Origin: Rallus limicola | Lineage: Eukaryota > Chordata > Aves > Gruiformes > Rallidae | NCBI GenBank assembly: GCA_022605955.1 | Contig: JAKCOZ010000041.1 | Coordinates: forward strand, 590,001 to 654,000 | Length of the DNA stretch: 64,000 nucleotides | Reading direction: 5' to 3' | Part shown: positions 21,046-33,114 of the stretch, piece by piece | How the letters are laid out: each line of letters begins with the position of its first letter | How positions within the stretch are numbered: position 1 is the first letter of the stretch | The notes under the pieces: generated by a model | Told to the model about the DNA's origin: nothing | Databases searched by the model: none | Seen by the model: the letters and a program-made list of their open reading frames with translations, nothing else | Program-made: the position numbers and the translations under genes

Positions 21046-21504
21046 CCTGTTTCACTCACATTATTTAAATGGTAATATCCACCTGATCTTCTGAGCTTCA
21101 CAGATCCCCAGAGTTTATTTCTGGGTGTCATGAGCACAACAGTTCCACTGCCTGTGATCTGCCCCCAAGGCGGTAGGTATTGTCTATATACAAGGCCTTG
21201 GACCAAATCACAGGGCTGGATCTAAACTTGGCAAGGAATGGCAAGAATAACAAGAAGCACTTGTACAGGTGTGTCAGCCAGAAAGGGGAGGTTTAGAAAG
21301 GGCTGAGGCACCTTCCCCAGGTGTGTTTATAAAAAGGGGAGATGAGGTGCTCAGGGATCTGGCTTAGCACAGGATGGGCACGGTTGGGCTCCATGATCTT
21401 CAAGGGCTTTTCCAAGGTTGTGATTCTGTGATTGTAGCCAGTAAATGATGGATGGATGTATTGATTTCTCTATGAGTCCCGTGGGTTGCCCACCCACGCC
21501 TCGC
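21046..21504 (+). other. junction region with a CR1 3' tail
   Basis: Mostly unassigned. About 21,345-21,440 is a plus-strand CR1 3' end ('gggctccatgatcttcaagg', 'gattctgtgatt'). No gene seen. Confidence 0.55.
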
Positions 21505-22475
21505 TTCTCCAGCTGCTGCTCCCCTCCCCGGCCTGGTCCGCTGGGAACGGCTGCGGGCGCGATGCTGCGTGAGGAAGGAGCCGGCACTCGCCGCCCCGCC
21601 CTGCCTGTAGGAAAAGGAGAGCGCTGGGCTCCTCTGTCGGAGCTGCTCCTTGGGGCTCCTTTGTCCCTGCCGCAGCCCCCGAGCGGCTCCCCCGGCACCG
21701 GCGGCCAGGGCCGTGCCCAGGGGCTGCGCCGAGGGAGCGGGGGACGCGGCTCGGCCCCGCGGCCCGGCCGGCATCCCGCCCCGTCCGGCGGGGAGCGGCG
21801 GCGGCTGCCAGGGCCGGGCTGCCGTTCGGCTCCGCTCGGGCCCGTTCGGCTGCGCTCGGCGGGACAGCGCTCCGGCCCGGGCCCCGCACCCGGTCCCGGC
21901 GGCAGCCGCCGGCTCGGCTCGGCCCGGGGACAGACGAGCGAGGGCTGAGCCTCCGCCCGCTGCCTCCCTCCCGCGGGGATCTGCTCACGGACCGGCCGGC
22001 CGGGCCTTCGCGCCCCTCGGGCCCCGACGGGGGCTCCGCAGCCTCGCCGGGAGCCAGTCCCGCACCCCGCACGAACCGGCCCCGGCCCCGGGCCGTGCCG
22101 GCACCCTGCACCCCGCCCGCCACCGGCAGCCCCTCCCGGCTCGGGCGCGCAGGGGCGGAGCCGAGCCCAGAGCAAGGAGATCGGCCGAGCCCCGCACAGC
22201 CGACAGCAGCCGAGCCGAGCCGAGCCGAGCCGAAGGCCCGTCTGAGCTCGGCGCCGTTCGGCCGGACTCGGTCCTGTTCGGCTCCGCTCGGGCCAGATCG
22301 GCTCTGTTCGGCTACACTCGGTGCTTTTCGGCTCCGCTCGGGCCAGATCGGCTCTGTTCGGCTCCGCTCCGACCGCGGCACCGGCCCGTCCCCACCTGAG
22401 GCCTGGGCGGGCGGCGTTGGCGGCGGGGCCGGTGGCTGTGGCGGGGCCGCCTTCCCTTCAGCGCAGGGGATCACT
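21505..22475. promoter_or_regulatory. CpG-island-like head of copy A
   Basis: Very GC-rich with many CG dinucleotides and no stop-rich stretches, so long frames are open on both strands. It could be a promoter or simply GC-rich repeat DNA. The 22,200-22,400 part is a minisatellite of 'ttcggctccgctcgggccag' and 'gatcggctctg' units with a run of CCGAG pentamers. Confidence 0.55.
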
Positions 22476-24180
22476 GTGTGATCCTAGTTTTCAGAATACA
22501 ACAATGCCCATTCTCTGCCATTCTAAAACAACTGAATGTCAACTGCAGGCGGGAATAATATTTGCTGTTGGTTCTGACTGAGAGATCAAGGGAATCGAGT
22601 CAGGTCTGAACTGGACAGATCAAAGGAAGGGCACAGGGTCTGTGCTGAGGAAGGGGCTCATTGTACAGGATGGATTCAATGTCTGCATAAAGCTGGGATA
22701 GACCTTGGGGAGGAAAAAAAAGGGGTTTTAGAGGTTTGGGATTGATCCCCATCGCACCTCATCTGAAGAGAGATGAGTGGGATACATTAAAGTATTACTT
22801 GCTTCAATGCTAAGAAGTGTAATTGATGGAATTGGAAACCAAAGCATGTGCAGGGAACCAACATAGGAAGTGGCTGTAAGTGTTCTGTCATGGGAGGGGG
22901 GAGGAAGAAGAGAGTTGGTTTCTTTCCTGTAGTTTTCAGCAAGGACTATAATCACTGTAGAGCTTGGATGGTGGATCTTAAAAGCTTCTAAAAGAGAAAA
23001 TGATGCTGCTTAGATGGTAGAAGCTTCCACAAAAAAGCTGGATGCCTAAACATTTTGAAATGGCCAAATCCTCAATTTTTCTTTGTCTTGTATTGAATCC
23101 TAAAATTAAAGCACCTGAGATAAACTGCAGGCAGAGGGGGAAAACAATCTTTCCTTTGAACTTGAGTCTCAGCCTGTCTTTCTGTTATGAAAATGTATGC
23201 TACTGAAATAATTGTCTGGAGCTCGTGGATTCTTTGTTCATGATGAATACTTGTTCTTCCTGAAGCAAAATCTGGTGTAGTAAACATTTAGAGTTCTGAA
23301 CTACCTGCTGGGTAACAGGGATGGTGTCTGTGCCGCAGGGTGGGTTTTTTGTCAGGGCTTGGTTTGTGAGAGAAGACTGAGGCCACGGGCTTTGTCCTTG
23401 GGAGCCCAGCGGCAGAGGACAGGTCAGGGACGCCCAGCAGCTGTGCCCGCTGCATGGCCACCAAAGGCAGGGAAAGCCCCTGGGCCTCCTGGGCACAGGG
23501 ACTGCCTGGGGCCCAGCACCCCAAAGGCCTTCCTCTTGCTGGGTGCTGGGCAGGGCTGTGCATGGGGGGGCCGCCCATCACAGCCCGTCCCCAGGCAACG
23601 GTGAGGTCACAAGGCCCCGGGGCAGTGTCCAAGGGGGTGTCCTGCCAGAGCCCTGCCAGAGCTGTCCTGGGGACAGCCCCAGGCACACGCAGGAGGAAGG
23701 GCTCCTAGAGGAGCTGATGAACAGGGGGCTGAGGGAGGACAACCCTCCGAAGGCAGGACAAGGCTGCTGGAGGTTTCCTACCGCAAGGCCAGCTCAGGGC
23801 AGAGCCACCTTTAGAGATGGTTTGAGGGACAGAAACCCTTTCTGGCTGGAAGGCCGTGGCAAGAGCAAGGGGACGCCTTCTTGAGAAGCCTGCAGAGCTC
23901 AGCAGCCTCATCCCCCAGGCAGCCGGGGGCAGCAGCCGTAAGCAAATGGGGTGCAGCAGTTTTGCAGGGGTCCCAGAGCTTTGGAGCCCAGGGCGGCAGC
24001 CTGCCAGGCGCGGGAAGGATCCTTGCCCCGAGGTTGATAGGGCCGGGGAGGAGGTGAGGCCCCGGGCTGAGGGAGAACAGGGCTGGGGCATCTCCTGGCA
24101 GTGGTGAGCAGCAGGTGGGAGGAGGGAGCCGCTCTGGCTCCCATGCTCAGGGAATAGCTGATCCCCAGCTCTGCTGCTGG
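21505..24180 (+). repeat. segmental duplication A (three copies in the window)
   Basis: From 'gcttctccagctgctgctcc' to 'agctctgctgct'. It matches 52,547-55,231 (copy C) in reverse over nearly its full length, and its first 1.5 kb matches 49,267-50,835 (copy B) in the same direction. Copy A lacks about 250 bp present in C (53,693-53,945). The first 970 bp are CpG-rich; the rest is ordinary sequence with no recognised gene. Confidence 0.9.
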
Positions 24181-27100
24181 GCTCAGGGAGGAATTGTCCC
24201 CCGGGGCGGATTGGCACTGGTCCCCGGGGGTTTTTCGCCTTCCTCTGCAGCACTGAGCAGGACCCCTTGTCGGGCCCCTCCCCAGATGGTCACCCGGGCT
24301 GGCTCACTGCCTGCTGCTGGTGCCCCACCAAGGTGGCCTGTGGTGCCCTGCAGCTGGGGGGAGGGAGGAGGGCTTTTTTCTCCCACACAGGGCAGGCACA
24401 AGAACACTTTTCCGGCAGCACTGGCCAAGCAGCACAGGGACACAGCAAGTTTGGGAAGGGCTGAAGCTTGTCGTGGCTCCCTGTCATCCTTTGGAAAAGG
24501 CCTCCCAATACCACACCCTGGTTCTGTCAGGTATTTTTTCTGTTGTGTGTTGCTGCCAATTTCTCCCCGCTCTGTTCAGCAAACAGGCTGCTTGGCCTGA
24601 CTTCCTAGTGCTCCTTTCTGTGGCTCTGTGTCTTCCCTGTGCCAGACTGTAGGGGTGTTTCTGTCCTAAGCTCTGCTGAGCAGTGCATCAGCCTGCTCCT
24701 TACCATTGTGCTCATGCTTGTGAGCATCAGTTCTGAAATGGGATTTTTCAGAAAAAACTTCTACAAATAAGGCCTATTTCTGTTTGCTATTTGTGTTTTT
24801 TTATAGAAGAAATTGTCTGGCTGTAGAGTTCCTGCTGGATTGATATTCTTCCTCTTTTTCAGGAATCATGACTTCAAACTAGCATCTTGGAATGCAGCAT
24901 GTTCATATTGGTTAGAATGTAAAGTGAGCTGCAATTCAGACTAGAAGTAGTCCTGTAATAAGAAGTTGCTCTATTCCTTGCCTGTGTGGTTGTCTCAGTA
25001 ACAGTAACAAGTCTTCAAGCATACTCACTTTCTTCAGGTGGCTTCTTCTTTTAACTCGAGATCAGTCATGGTACCAAAGGCTAACTACTCCAGAGGTGGG
25101 TCACATAAGCCCCTCTGACACATTTGCTTTCTTTGACCAGGAGAATTATGCTTTGAAAGAAGATTCTGGTTTGATCTAAGTGTATAATGCTGCTGTTTGA
25201 TGTTAGAAATACCTTTGAAGATGCAGAATTTCGTCCTTGAAAAATAGACTTTCTCCTTTTTTAATAGCACTGGTCACCTTCATGTATCCTTTAAACCTAA
25301 CAGGTGTACACCTGTTTTTATTCCACCCAAGTAGAAGCAGTAAAGGAAAAGACAGTTGGTAATCACTGTGACAGAGTTTTTTTAAAGTCTGTGTCCCAGA
25401 TGAAGTAATCTCTTATCCTAAAAGAGGAGAGAAAGGAAAATAAAGAACAAAGAGTTAGGAGTGAAGGAGCTGAGGAATGTCTAGTGCTTGAAAGAGGGAA
25501 GTGAAGCAGGCATAAAAAGGCAGAACTCAAAGCAGTGAGCAATACTTGCCCAACAGTTGGACAGGCTGGAGTAGTGCTATACCTGGTCTAGGCAGCAGTG
25601 CTACTTGTAGTAGGAGTTTTGCTCTAGAAAGCAGCAGTGGACTGTAGCTCTAGAAATCTCAGGTCAGGTTGGACAGTAAATTGACAAGTCAAAACTAGAT
25701 TTTTAAACTGGGCAGACATGCAAGCCACAGAGCTACTGAAATGGTTTAAGCACAAGCTAAAGCCTTGGGGCAGAAGGGAGAGGGCTGTAACTTGGAAAGT
25801 ACCAGGGCTTTCTGCATCAGTGACTCCTGTATGATTCATAACTGTGTTTGAGGGGGGAAAATGCAAGCAAAACAGAACCAAGAAAACCCAAACAACTACT
25901 GATTGCATGGTGCACTTCTCCTCAGTCACTCTTCTCACATTCTGATTGTTCAAGCCTTTTTGTCTAATTCCTTCGAACTACAGTGGTATAATGCATCAAG
26001 TCACATCAACTGCTGTCTGCTAGAATGGACCAATGAATCCTGTGCAATGGGAAAAAGGATAAGGATCTGTCACCCTCCTGCCTTTGCTTCAGAGGTTTCA
26101 AATCCAGGCCTTTGAGAACCCAGGCAGGGACACTATTAATTGAGGACTTTGGTTTTGCTGATTTTCCCCAGACAGATCTCTGTAGAATTACAGGCAAATG
26201 AAGTCCCTCTGTGGGAACCAAAGAGAAAAGATTGCCATAGATTCTGGTGAGAAGCTTGAATACTTCCATCAAGAATACCTTCCTCTCTTTTCCTTTTCTG
26301 TTTTTTAAAGATAATCTTCATAGAATGAAGACACAGAAAACCTCCTATCGATTCATTTCACTCACCCTGGTGGTTAATTTGTTTCCCATAGTATGTGTCT
26401 TATTTCAAGCCTAAATGTATCCAGCTTCAACCTGGAGCTTTCAGATCTCATGGCCACTTTTGTACCTCAAGCAAAGATACCACCACCTCAGAAATGTCTT
26501 CATCATACATGCCAGCAGCTTCTGTGACTAAAGTAAGTGGAAGCTCTCTAGACTCTGGCAAATAGATGTGATTGCTCTAACTTTTCTATTTCCAGCCTCT
26601 TTTCATTTTTCCATGTTTTTAAGAAGAAAAGTAACCTGTAGCCCAGACATGACTAGTGACTGCACACAGGCTTTCTGCTGTTCTGACTGTACAGGGGCTC
26701 AGGACTTACCTGGGTTTGCTTTGGCAGGAGCTGCTGGTTGAAGCCCAGTTAATAGCTGCCAGCGGCCACCTGACTGGTGCCTGCCCTGGATGTTGAATCC
26801 CACAGACAGTGAAGGGCTCCCAGATCCTGAAGTCCCCATGTAACAAACAGTAGCCCTGTGGGTGAGCTACAGGTAGGAGCAGCCTTTAGCCTAGAAAAAG
26901 AGGAAAAGGACCCTGGCTGAAAATCTCTCCAAGGGCCCCAACGCTGATGATGGAGCCCTGCCACCAGAAACAGCAGAATCCTCCTAGCAAGGACCTTCTC
27001 ACAGCTGCCTCTTCCCACCTCCTACCCCTGTTCTTCAGGAAAACTGCCATGTCAGCCAGACAGCCTAGATGGACAGGGGGAAGGTAAGCATGGACTCCAG

Positions 27101-28896
27101 GAAGAATGGGCAGCAGGAAGGCTTGGGGAACAAATTGACCTTTGTTATTCATGGAAATTTTCTGTACCAGTTTGAAGTGCTGAACTGACCTGACAACAAA
27201 TTCTGACTTCCAGTTGGAAGGTGCTCGTGCTCACTCATCATGGGTTTGACTGTAGCAGACAGAGCTGTGAACAGGACTGTGAGTAAAGGTCTGGTTCATC
27301 CTGTAGCATTAAACACATTGTCTTCTTCTCACAGTCCTTTCATGTAATACCTGTGGCTGCCACATTCCCTTCCTTACATGAAACTTCACTTTTCACGTTA
27401 ATTTTTTTAATTTTCTGAAGAAATCTCCACTTCTCCATTGCAGGATTCCACCCTTCTGTCCTTTGAAGTGAAGCTCTTCTTGAAAAGCCTTGTCTTAGAG
27501 CCTTGTATCATTTTACCAAGAAATCTGGGTCACTTTCCATGGGTTCCTTTCCTAACTGGTATCAAGTGTCCTGCAGCCATGCGAGTTGAGCAGCAGTTCT
27601 GTCTGGGTAGCTGACCATTTGAGGAACTTTGTCCACTTTGGTTTGAACAGTGCCTGTGGCATCAGCTGACATCAAACTGATGGAGGACACAAAGTTCCAT
27701 TCCAGGAGCTCTTTAATCACTTGTTAGTTGAGAGATTTGTTTTCTTCATGATCTCTTTGAGTTATGAGCCCCTAACAGAAAGTTTTCTTTCCTAACACAG
27801 GAGTACTCTGGATTAGGGAGCTGGATGATGAGGCCAGGATATTGCATAGGGAACAGTTCTATCCAGGTCTCTCACAGGACCATTTGGCTGGTGATCTCTT
27901 TTTTCCTCTTTTCTTAAAAGCTTCAGCTTTTCAAGGGCAACATAGCAAAGCTGAGAAACATGCTTAAGACAAGACATCCTGCATTCCCCTTACCTGCTTT
28001 CCTGACATGGGGGGGAGAAGGCTTGCTGGAAGCCCAAAGGAGTGCTGCAGCAGAGCACAGCTCTGTGGGACAAAGCAGTGTTTTTCTGCCTGTGCTGCTT
28101 CACTTTGGGTGTGTTTACTCGTTGAGAAAAAAAAGTCATCACAGCTGCTCCCCTGCTAACTACCCAAAATGATGTGACTTGGAATAGATTCAAGTGTCAA
28201 GGGAACAGTTTCAAAAATTCTACAACTTGGTCTGAGTTTTTACTGTGTCCACACTGACTTTTGATGCTCATGGAATAGCACCTACAGTGGCCCAAGATTT
28301 CTCTCTACAGGAAAAATGTCAGCTGCCAGAGACAGGCAGGAGATGTCAAGGCAAGGATGGCTGTACCACGTGCCCCTCATGTAGGACCCATTTTTGCATA
28401 CTATGTGCAAGTGTCCCCTGCAGAAGGCAGGATTATTAATGGATCTCTGGCCTAACACAGTGTGGACTGGGCTAGATCAAAGGTCTAACCACTGTCTAAA
28501 TGCAGACTGATGGGCAGGAAGGTGGAGAAGGAACTAGATTGAAAGCAGCAGGAAAGTAAGGGGAAGATTCTAGCTGGAATTCACCACTGTGTTTCCTGAA
28601 GAGAATGGCTAGAAGTAGCCTTTGTGCAAAACTTGATCAGCAACAAAGCTCTGTCTGCTCACAATTTCCTCACAGGAAATTCTCTTTGCCCATTGTTTTG
28701 CCATTGCTGCCACCAGGCCTGTTTAGAGGCTGGATTCTAGTGCCTGAGAAGCCAGAGAATGTGTGTGTCCTGGGGGATGACAAAGGAATGAGCATTGGCT
28801 AAAAGCAAAAGAGGGGGTGGTTAACAACATTGTGAGACCATTTGTTAGTCAGAGCAAACAGAAAGAGTCACTCCCTCAGGCATGGAGCTAGCTTAT
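24181..28896. other. no recognised gene
   Basis: About 4.7 kb of moderate-GC sequence. I found no protein family, RNA gene or element in it. Two short pieces, 24,420-24,466 and 24,938-24,973, recur in the same direction at 51,003-51,050 and 52,372-52,407 beyond copy B, so the duplicated unit once extended further than A-B homology now shows. Confidence 0.5.
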
Positions 28897-29142
28897 CTAA
28901 TGAAAGGTGCCCTCAGCCCAGCATCTGTCTTCATAATGGTGCTGGTGCTGCTGGGCCCCAAATCCATCCTGCCTTGATATTGAATTAATGCTGATAACCA
29001 GTGGATGGCACTTGTAATGTTGCTGATAAACTATCCAGATTTCATCTTCATCTCTAGTGAAATAAAAGTCTCTAATCTCCTCTGCATTCCTTGTGTTGTT
29101 ATTAAAAATTGTGTCTGTCCAATCTGCACTGCACAATTCCAT
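28897..29142 (-). CDS. unrecognised 81-codon open frame
   Basis: The minus-strand ATG at 29,142 has a good context (CCCATGG). The frame has balanced, protein-like composition (EEIRDFYFTRDEDEIWIVYQ, then a His/Gln-rich end) and stops at 28,897. It stands out from neighbouring low-complexity frames, but I do not recognise the family. It could be a single exon, a processed scrap or chance. Its first 53 bases fall within the repeated 86-bp block. Confidence 0.25.
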   Translation of the reverse strand: MELCSADWTDTIFNNNTRNAEEIRDFYFTRDEDEIWIVYQQHYKCHPLVISINSISRQDGFGAQQHQHHYEDRCWAEGTFH

Positions 29143-29175
29143 GGGCACAGGTGAGAAATCCCTGATGCAGCGAAA
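29090..29175 (+). repeat. 86-bp block duplicated at 20,960-21,045
   Basis: Same orientation as the copy next to the left solo LTR. It contains a good splice-donor-like ACAG|GTGAGA on the plus strand at about 29,150 in both copies. Confidence 0.85.
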
Positions 29176-30235
29176 TCTTAAAGCCCCTCCCCCCCACCCC
29201 TCCCTTCCCTCAGACTTCACTTCAGTCAGGATTTCCCTCCCTTCTTCCCCCCCAGGGTGGCACAGGGAGGGGCAGGGACTGGGGGAATGGGCTTTCAGGC
29301 AGTTCCTCACAAGCTCTTTTCCCTTTGGGCTGGGGGGGGCATTCATTCCACACCCTTCCCTTGCTGCACCCTGGGGTCCCACCCAGGGCAGACAGTCCTC
29401 CAGCAACTTCTCCACCCCGAGTCCTTTCCCACGGGGCTTCAGCTCTTCCCCAGCTGCCCCAGCCTGGGTCACTGCTATGGGGCACTCATCAATCACAGAA
29501 TGGCTCTCAGGCCCAGACTGCTCCAGCCTGGCCCCCCACGGGGTCACCAGCCTCCCCCCAGCAAACCTGTTCCAGCGCAAATCTCTCTCCCTCACTCATC
29601 TCTCTGTCTCTGTCTCTCTCCATGGGCTGCAGGTGCTGGCAGGGGCTGGCTCCAACGCGGGTCACAGCATCTCCTTGGGCTGCTTTAGCCCTGGCTGGCG
29701 GCCAGACGCCCAGGAGACAATATCTATGCAGAGACTTAGCAACCAGTGTAAGGACAGGGAGAGATCAGCCTGGCCTCAACAACAGGGGCAAAACAGACTC
29801 AACCCCGAGTGAAGGGAAGAAAACTCTCCCATTGATGACACTGCCCTGCACCCCCAGGGACACCAGAGTCGGGGAATGAAAAGCACAACCAGAGCTTAAA
29901 GCAGCGACCAGATCTTCAAAGTCTCTTCCCCCCACCCCTCCCTCCTTAGCAGACTTCAGGCAGGATTCTGCTCCCTTCTTCCCTCCTCTTGTGGCACGGG
30001 GGGGGCAGGGACTGGGGAAAGGGGGTTCTCGGCCACTTCTTCAGGAGCTGGTTTCCTTTTCAGATCTTAAAACACCTCTACCTCCCCTCCCCCTGCTCCC
30101 TCCTTAGCAGACTTCACTCTAGGCGTGATTTCACTCCCTTCTGCCCCCCCATCCTGGCACGGGGTGGGGGCAGCGATTGGGAAATGGGGCTTCGGGCAGT
30201 TCCCTGCAAGTTGGTTTCCTTCTCGGCCGGTACAA
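29176..30235 (+). repeat. three diverged copies of a 145-165 bp unit
   Basis: Units at about 29,170-29,330, 29,917-30,060 and 30,065-30,232 share 'cttagcagacttca', 'ctcccttcttcc', 'tggcacggggggggcaggga' and a following 'gcagttcct' part. The interval 29,330-29,910 between the first two is unassigned and includes a short TCTCTG run near 29,600. No gene seen. Confidence 0.6.
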
Positions 30236-30416
30236 CCAAGACCCCTTGATGGGCACCCAAACCCCTTCTAGGCTGCTAAAGACACGTTTGGATGGGTAAC
30301 CAAGACCCTTTGCATGGAGTCTGGACCCTTGGTAGAGCACTCAAGACCCCTGGGTGGGCACATAAGACCCCTTTGTAGAGCACAGAAGACCCCTTGATGG
30401 GCACCCAATATCCTTT
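30236..30416. repeat. 21-bp minisatellite, inner remnant of the P1 right arm
   Basis: Units of the 'gggcacccaagacccttt' type on the inner side of the solo LTR. Nothing equivalent remains on the inner side of the left LTR. Confidence 0.8.
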
Positions 30417-30985
30417 TGTCGTGGTTTCACCCCGGCTGTGGCCGAGCTCCACGCAGCTGCCTGCTCCTTAAAGTAAAAGAGCAGGGGAAGAGGGAAAGGG
30501 GGGGGGAAACAAGGGAAGGGAAAAGGAAGGGGCAAATAACTCCAAACCCAAGAAACTCAGAGGCCCGTGGGTTGGGATAAGGATAGTTTACTAAGAGAAC
30601 AGAAAGATCAAATATAACAATGGCAACAGGACTTTAGAGCAAAAGAATATGAAACTATTGATACACAATGCAGTTTCTCACCCAACCACACAGCTCAGGC
30701 CGCACCACCCAGAGCTGTCCCGGAACCCGACCGTCCCCCAGGATCCTCGCGTCCCAGAACCGCCCCCCTTCCTCCTCCCATCAGCCCCCGTTATCCTGGG
30801 CAGGACGTCATTGGCATAGAATACTCTCTTTGGCCCATCTGGGTCACCTGTCCTGGCTTTGACTGTCTGACTGCAACTAAAAACATCAGGGTGTTCTCAG
30901 CACTGCTTTCATTGTAACTCCCAAACACAGCATCCCATCCGCTGCTACACATGGAGTTAACTCTGTCCTGACTGAAACCAGGACA
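30417..30985 (-). mobile_element. solo LTR, TGTCCTGGTTTCAG family, right copy
   Basis: 569 bp, TG...CA ends on the minus strand. It is flanked by a 5-bp target duplication CCTTT (30,412-30,416 and 30,986-30,990) inside the minisatellite. This copy therefore still shows the original insertion into the array. Confidence 0.9.
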
Positions 30986-31892
30986 CCTTTTCATAGACTT
31001 AGGACCCAAGGCCCTTTGTAGAGCGCCAAAGAGCCCTTGATGGGCATCCAAGCCCCTTCTAGGGTACTCAGGACACCTTCTGAAGGGCACCCAAGACCAT
31101 CTTCAGGGAGTTGTGCCCCTTTGAGAAGCACCCAAGACCCTTTGTAGGACAACAAATGCTCCTTGCTGGGCAGCCAACACCCCTTGATGGGCACACAAGG
31201 CCCTTTGTAGGGCACCCAAATGGCCTTTCCTGGCACCCAAGACCCTTTGTAGAGTACCCAAGACCCATAGTAGCACACACAAAGACCTCTCATAGGAAAA
31301 CCAAGACCCCTCAATGGGCACCCAAGACCCTTTTCATAGTGTCTTGACCCTGTGTAGAGCAACCAAGACCCTTAGTAGAGCACACAGGACCCCTGGATTG
31401 GCACCCAACATCCTTTTCATAGAGTCTGGACCCTTCTAGAAGAGCCCGAGGCCCTTTGTAAAGTGCCCAAGAGCCCTTATAGGGCACCCAATACCACTGC
31501 TAGGGCACTCAAGACACTTTGAGTGGGACCTAAGACCATTTTCAGGGAGTTGTGTCCCTTTGGGAAGCAACCAAGACCCTTTTAGAAGGATCCAAGACCC
31601 TTTGATGGGCACCCAAAACCCTCGATAGAGCACCCAAGACCCACAGGAGCACACACAAGACCCCTTACAGGAAAACCAAGACCCATTGATGGGCACCAAA
31701 GACCCCTTCATGGGCATCAAGACCCTTTGTAGGACAACAAATGCTCCTTGATGGGCACACAAGGCCCTTTGTCGGGCACACAAGGCCCTTTGTAGGGCAC
31801 ACAAGGCCCTTCGTGGGGCACCCAAAACACCTTTCTTGGCACCCAAGACTCTCTGCAGGGCAAGACAGACCCATTGATGGGCACCCAAGACA
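30986..31892. repeat. 21-bp minisatellite, right copy
   Basis: Reverse complement of the array at 18,699-20,415, about 0.9 kb. The units match the left array but only one higher-order unit is present. Confidence 0.88.
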
Positions 31893-32862
31893 AGGAACCA
31901 ACGACGATGAAACCGATGATGACGAAGAAACTGCTGACGACGACGATGAAGAAACCGCTGATGATGACGATGAAACTGATGACGATGACGTCACCAACGA
32001 CGATGAAGAAACCAACGACGACGACGCAGAAGAAATTGATGACGCCAAAGACGAGATGATGCCCATGCTGAAGAGAACGATGACTGTGGAGAAGCCGCTG
32101 CAGCCGAAGAGCTCGACGGTGACGCCGACGAAAGGGACGACCCAGAAGGAGAGAGAAACAAACCCAAGGACGACGAGCAAGGGAATGATGACGATGCAGC
32201 TGAAACCGACGCCAAGGGGGAAACCCACGAGGAAGAAGAAACCGATGGCGACGACGAGGAAGAAACCGACGACGGCGAAATGAAACCGCTGACGATGACG
32301 ATGGAACCGACGGTGACGATGAAGAAACCGATGGCGACGGCGACGAAGAAACCGACGCTGAGGAAGAAGAAACACAGAAACGATGAAGGAGAAACTGGTG
32401 CCGACGATGAACAAACCGAGGGTGAAACGACCACGGAGAAACCAACGATGGAGAAACCGACGACGAACACGGAGAAATCGATGGCGACGCAGAAGAAACC
32501 GATGGCGACGCCGAAGGAACTGACGGCGACGATGGAACCGATGGCAGAGAAACTGAAGACGACGGCGATGAAGAAATCGATGCTGATGAAGAAGAGAGAA
32601 ACACAACCGCTGCCGCCAAGGAAACCGCTGCTGCCGAAGGCGACGATGACGAAGACACCGACGACGATGACAGCGACGACGACGAAATCAACGGCGATGA
32701 AGAACCCGGTGATGATGAGAAAGAAACTGCTGCCAACGACGATGAAGAACCCGCTGCCAGTGACGATGAAACCACCGACGACGATGATGAAGAAACCACT
32801 GAGGAGATGAAGAAACCGCTGCTGCTGCTGACGACACCGGAGACGATGATGATGACGGCATC
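31893..32862 (+). repeat. acidic-codon satellite, right copy
   Basis: Plus-strand version of 17,733-18,698, nearly base for base. Frames 31,741-32,283 and 32,280-32,810 show the acidic and then the TMKKPMAT-type registers. Confidence 0.85.
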
Positions 32863-32869
32863 TGTGGGC

Positions 32870-33114
32870 TCTTGTAGGGATACCAATTTGTGTGTGATCT
32901 AGCAGGGAGGTGCTATACTTTGTCCTGCTAAGGAAGGTTCAAACAACATCAACTGCAGCAGGGTATTATAATTCAGAGTCCCATTAAAGGGCCACTTTTC
33001 ATCTTCATCTAGTTTACAGAGGGGCCACCAGTGATCACAACGCTTGATGAACGTCTCCGTGCTCACATTCCCACCCAGCCATTCCCCTAGAGCTTTCCAT
33101 GTGCTGGGATACAT
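32870..33114 (-). pseudogene. retroviral gag-like fragment
   Basis: The minus open frame 32,899-33,114 (71 codons) has WKALGEWLGG and WPFNGTLNYN motifs that resemble an N-terminal retroviral Gag segment. The P1 homology covers only its part below 33,000; above this the sequence is single-copy here. I treat it as a weak resemblance to an older element. Confidence 0.35.

Larger units (their letters stand above)
30417..33000 (-). repeat. inverted repeat P1, right arm
   Basis: Reverse copy of 17,595-20,959 in the order solo LTR, minisatellite, acidic-codon satellite, gag-like scrap. It has one fewer 880-bp minisatellite unit but two extra 21-bp units near 31,775-31,815. Confidence 0.9.

Noticed and set aside
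21351..22475. Long open frames (up to 334 codons) on both strands in the GC-rich heads, repeated at 47.3-48.1, 49.0-50.2, 54.2-55.5 and 56.4-57.2 kb
   Set aside because: Several frames are open at once on both strands, as expected where stop codons are rare because of GC content; the proteins are R/P/G/S/A-rich with no domain.
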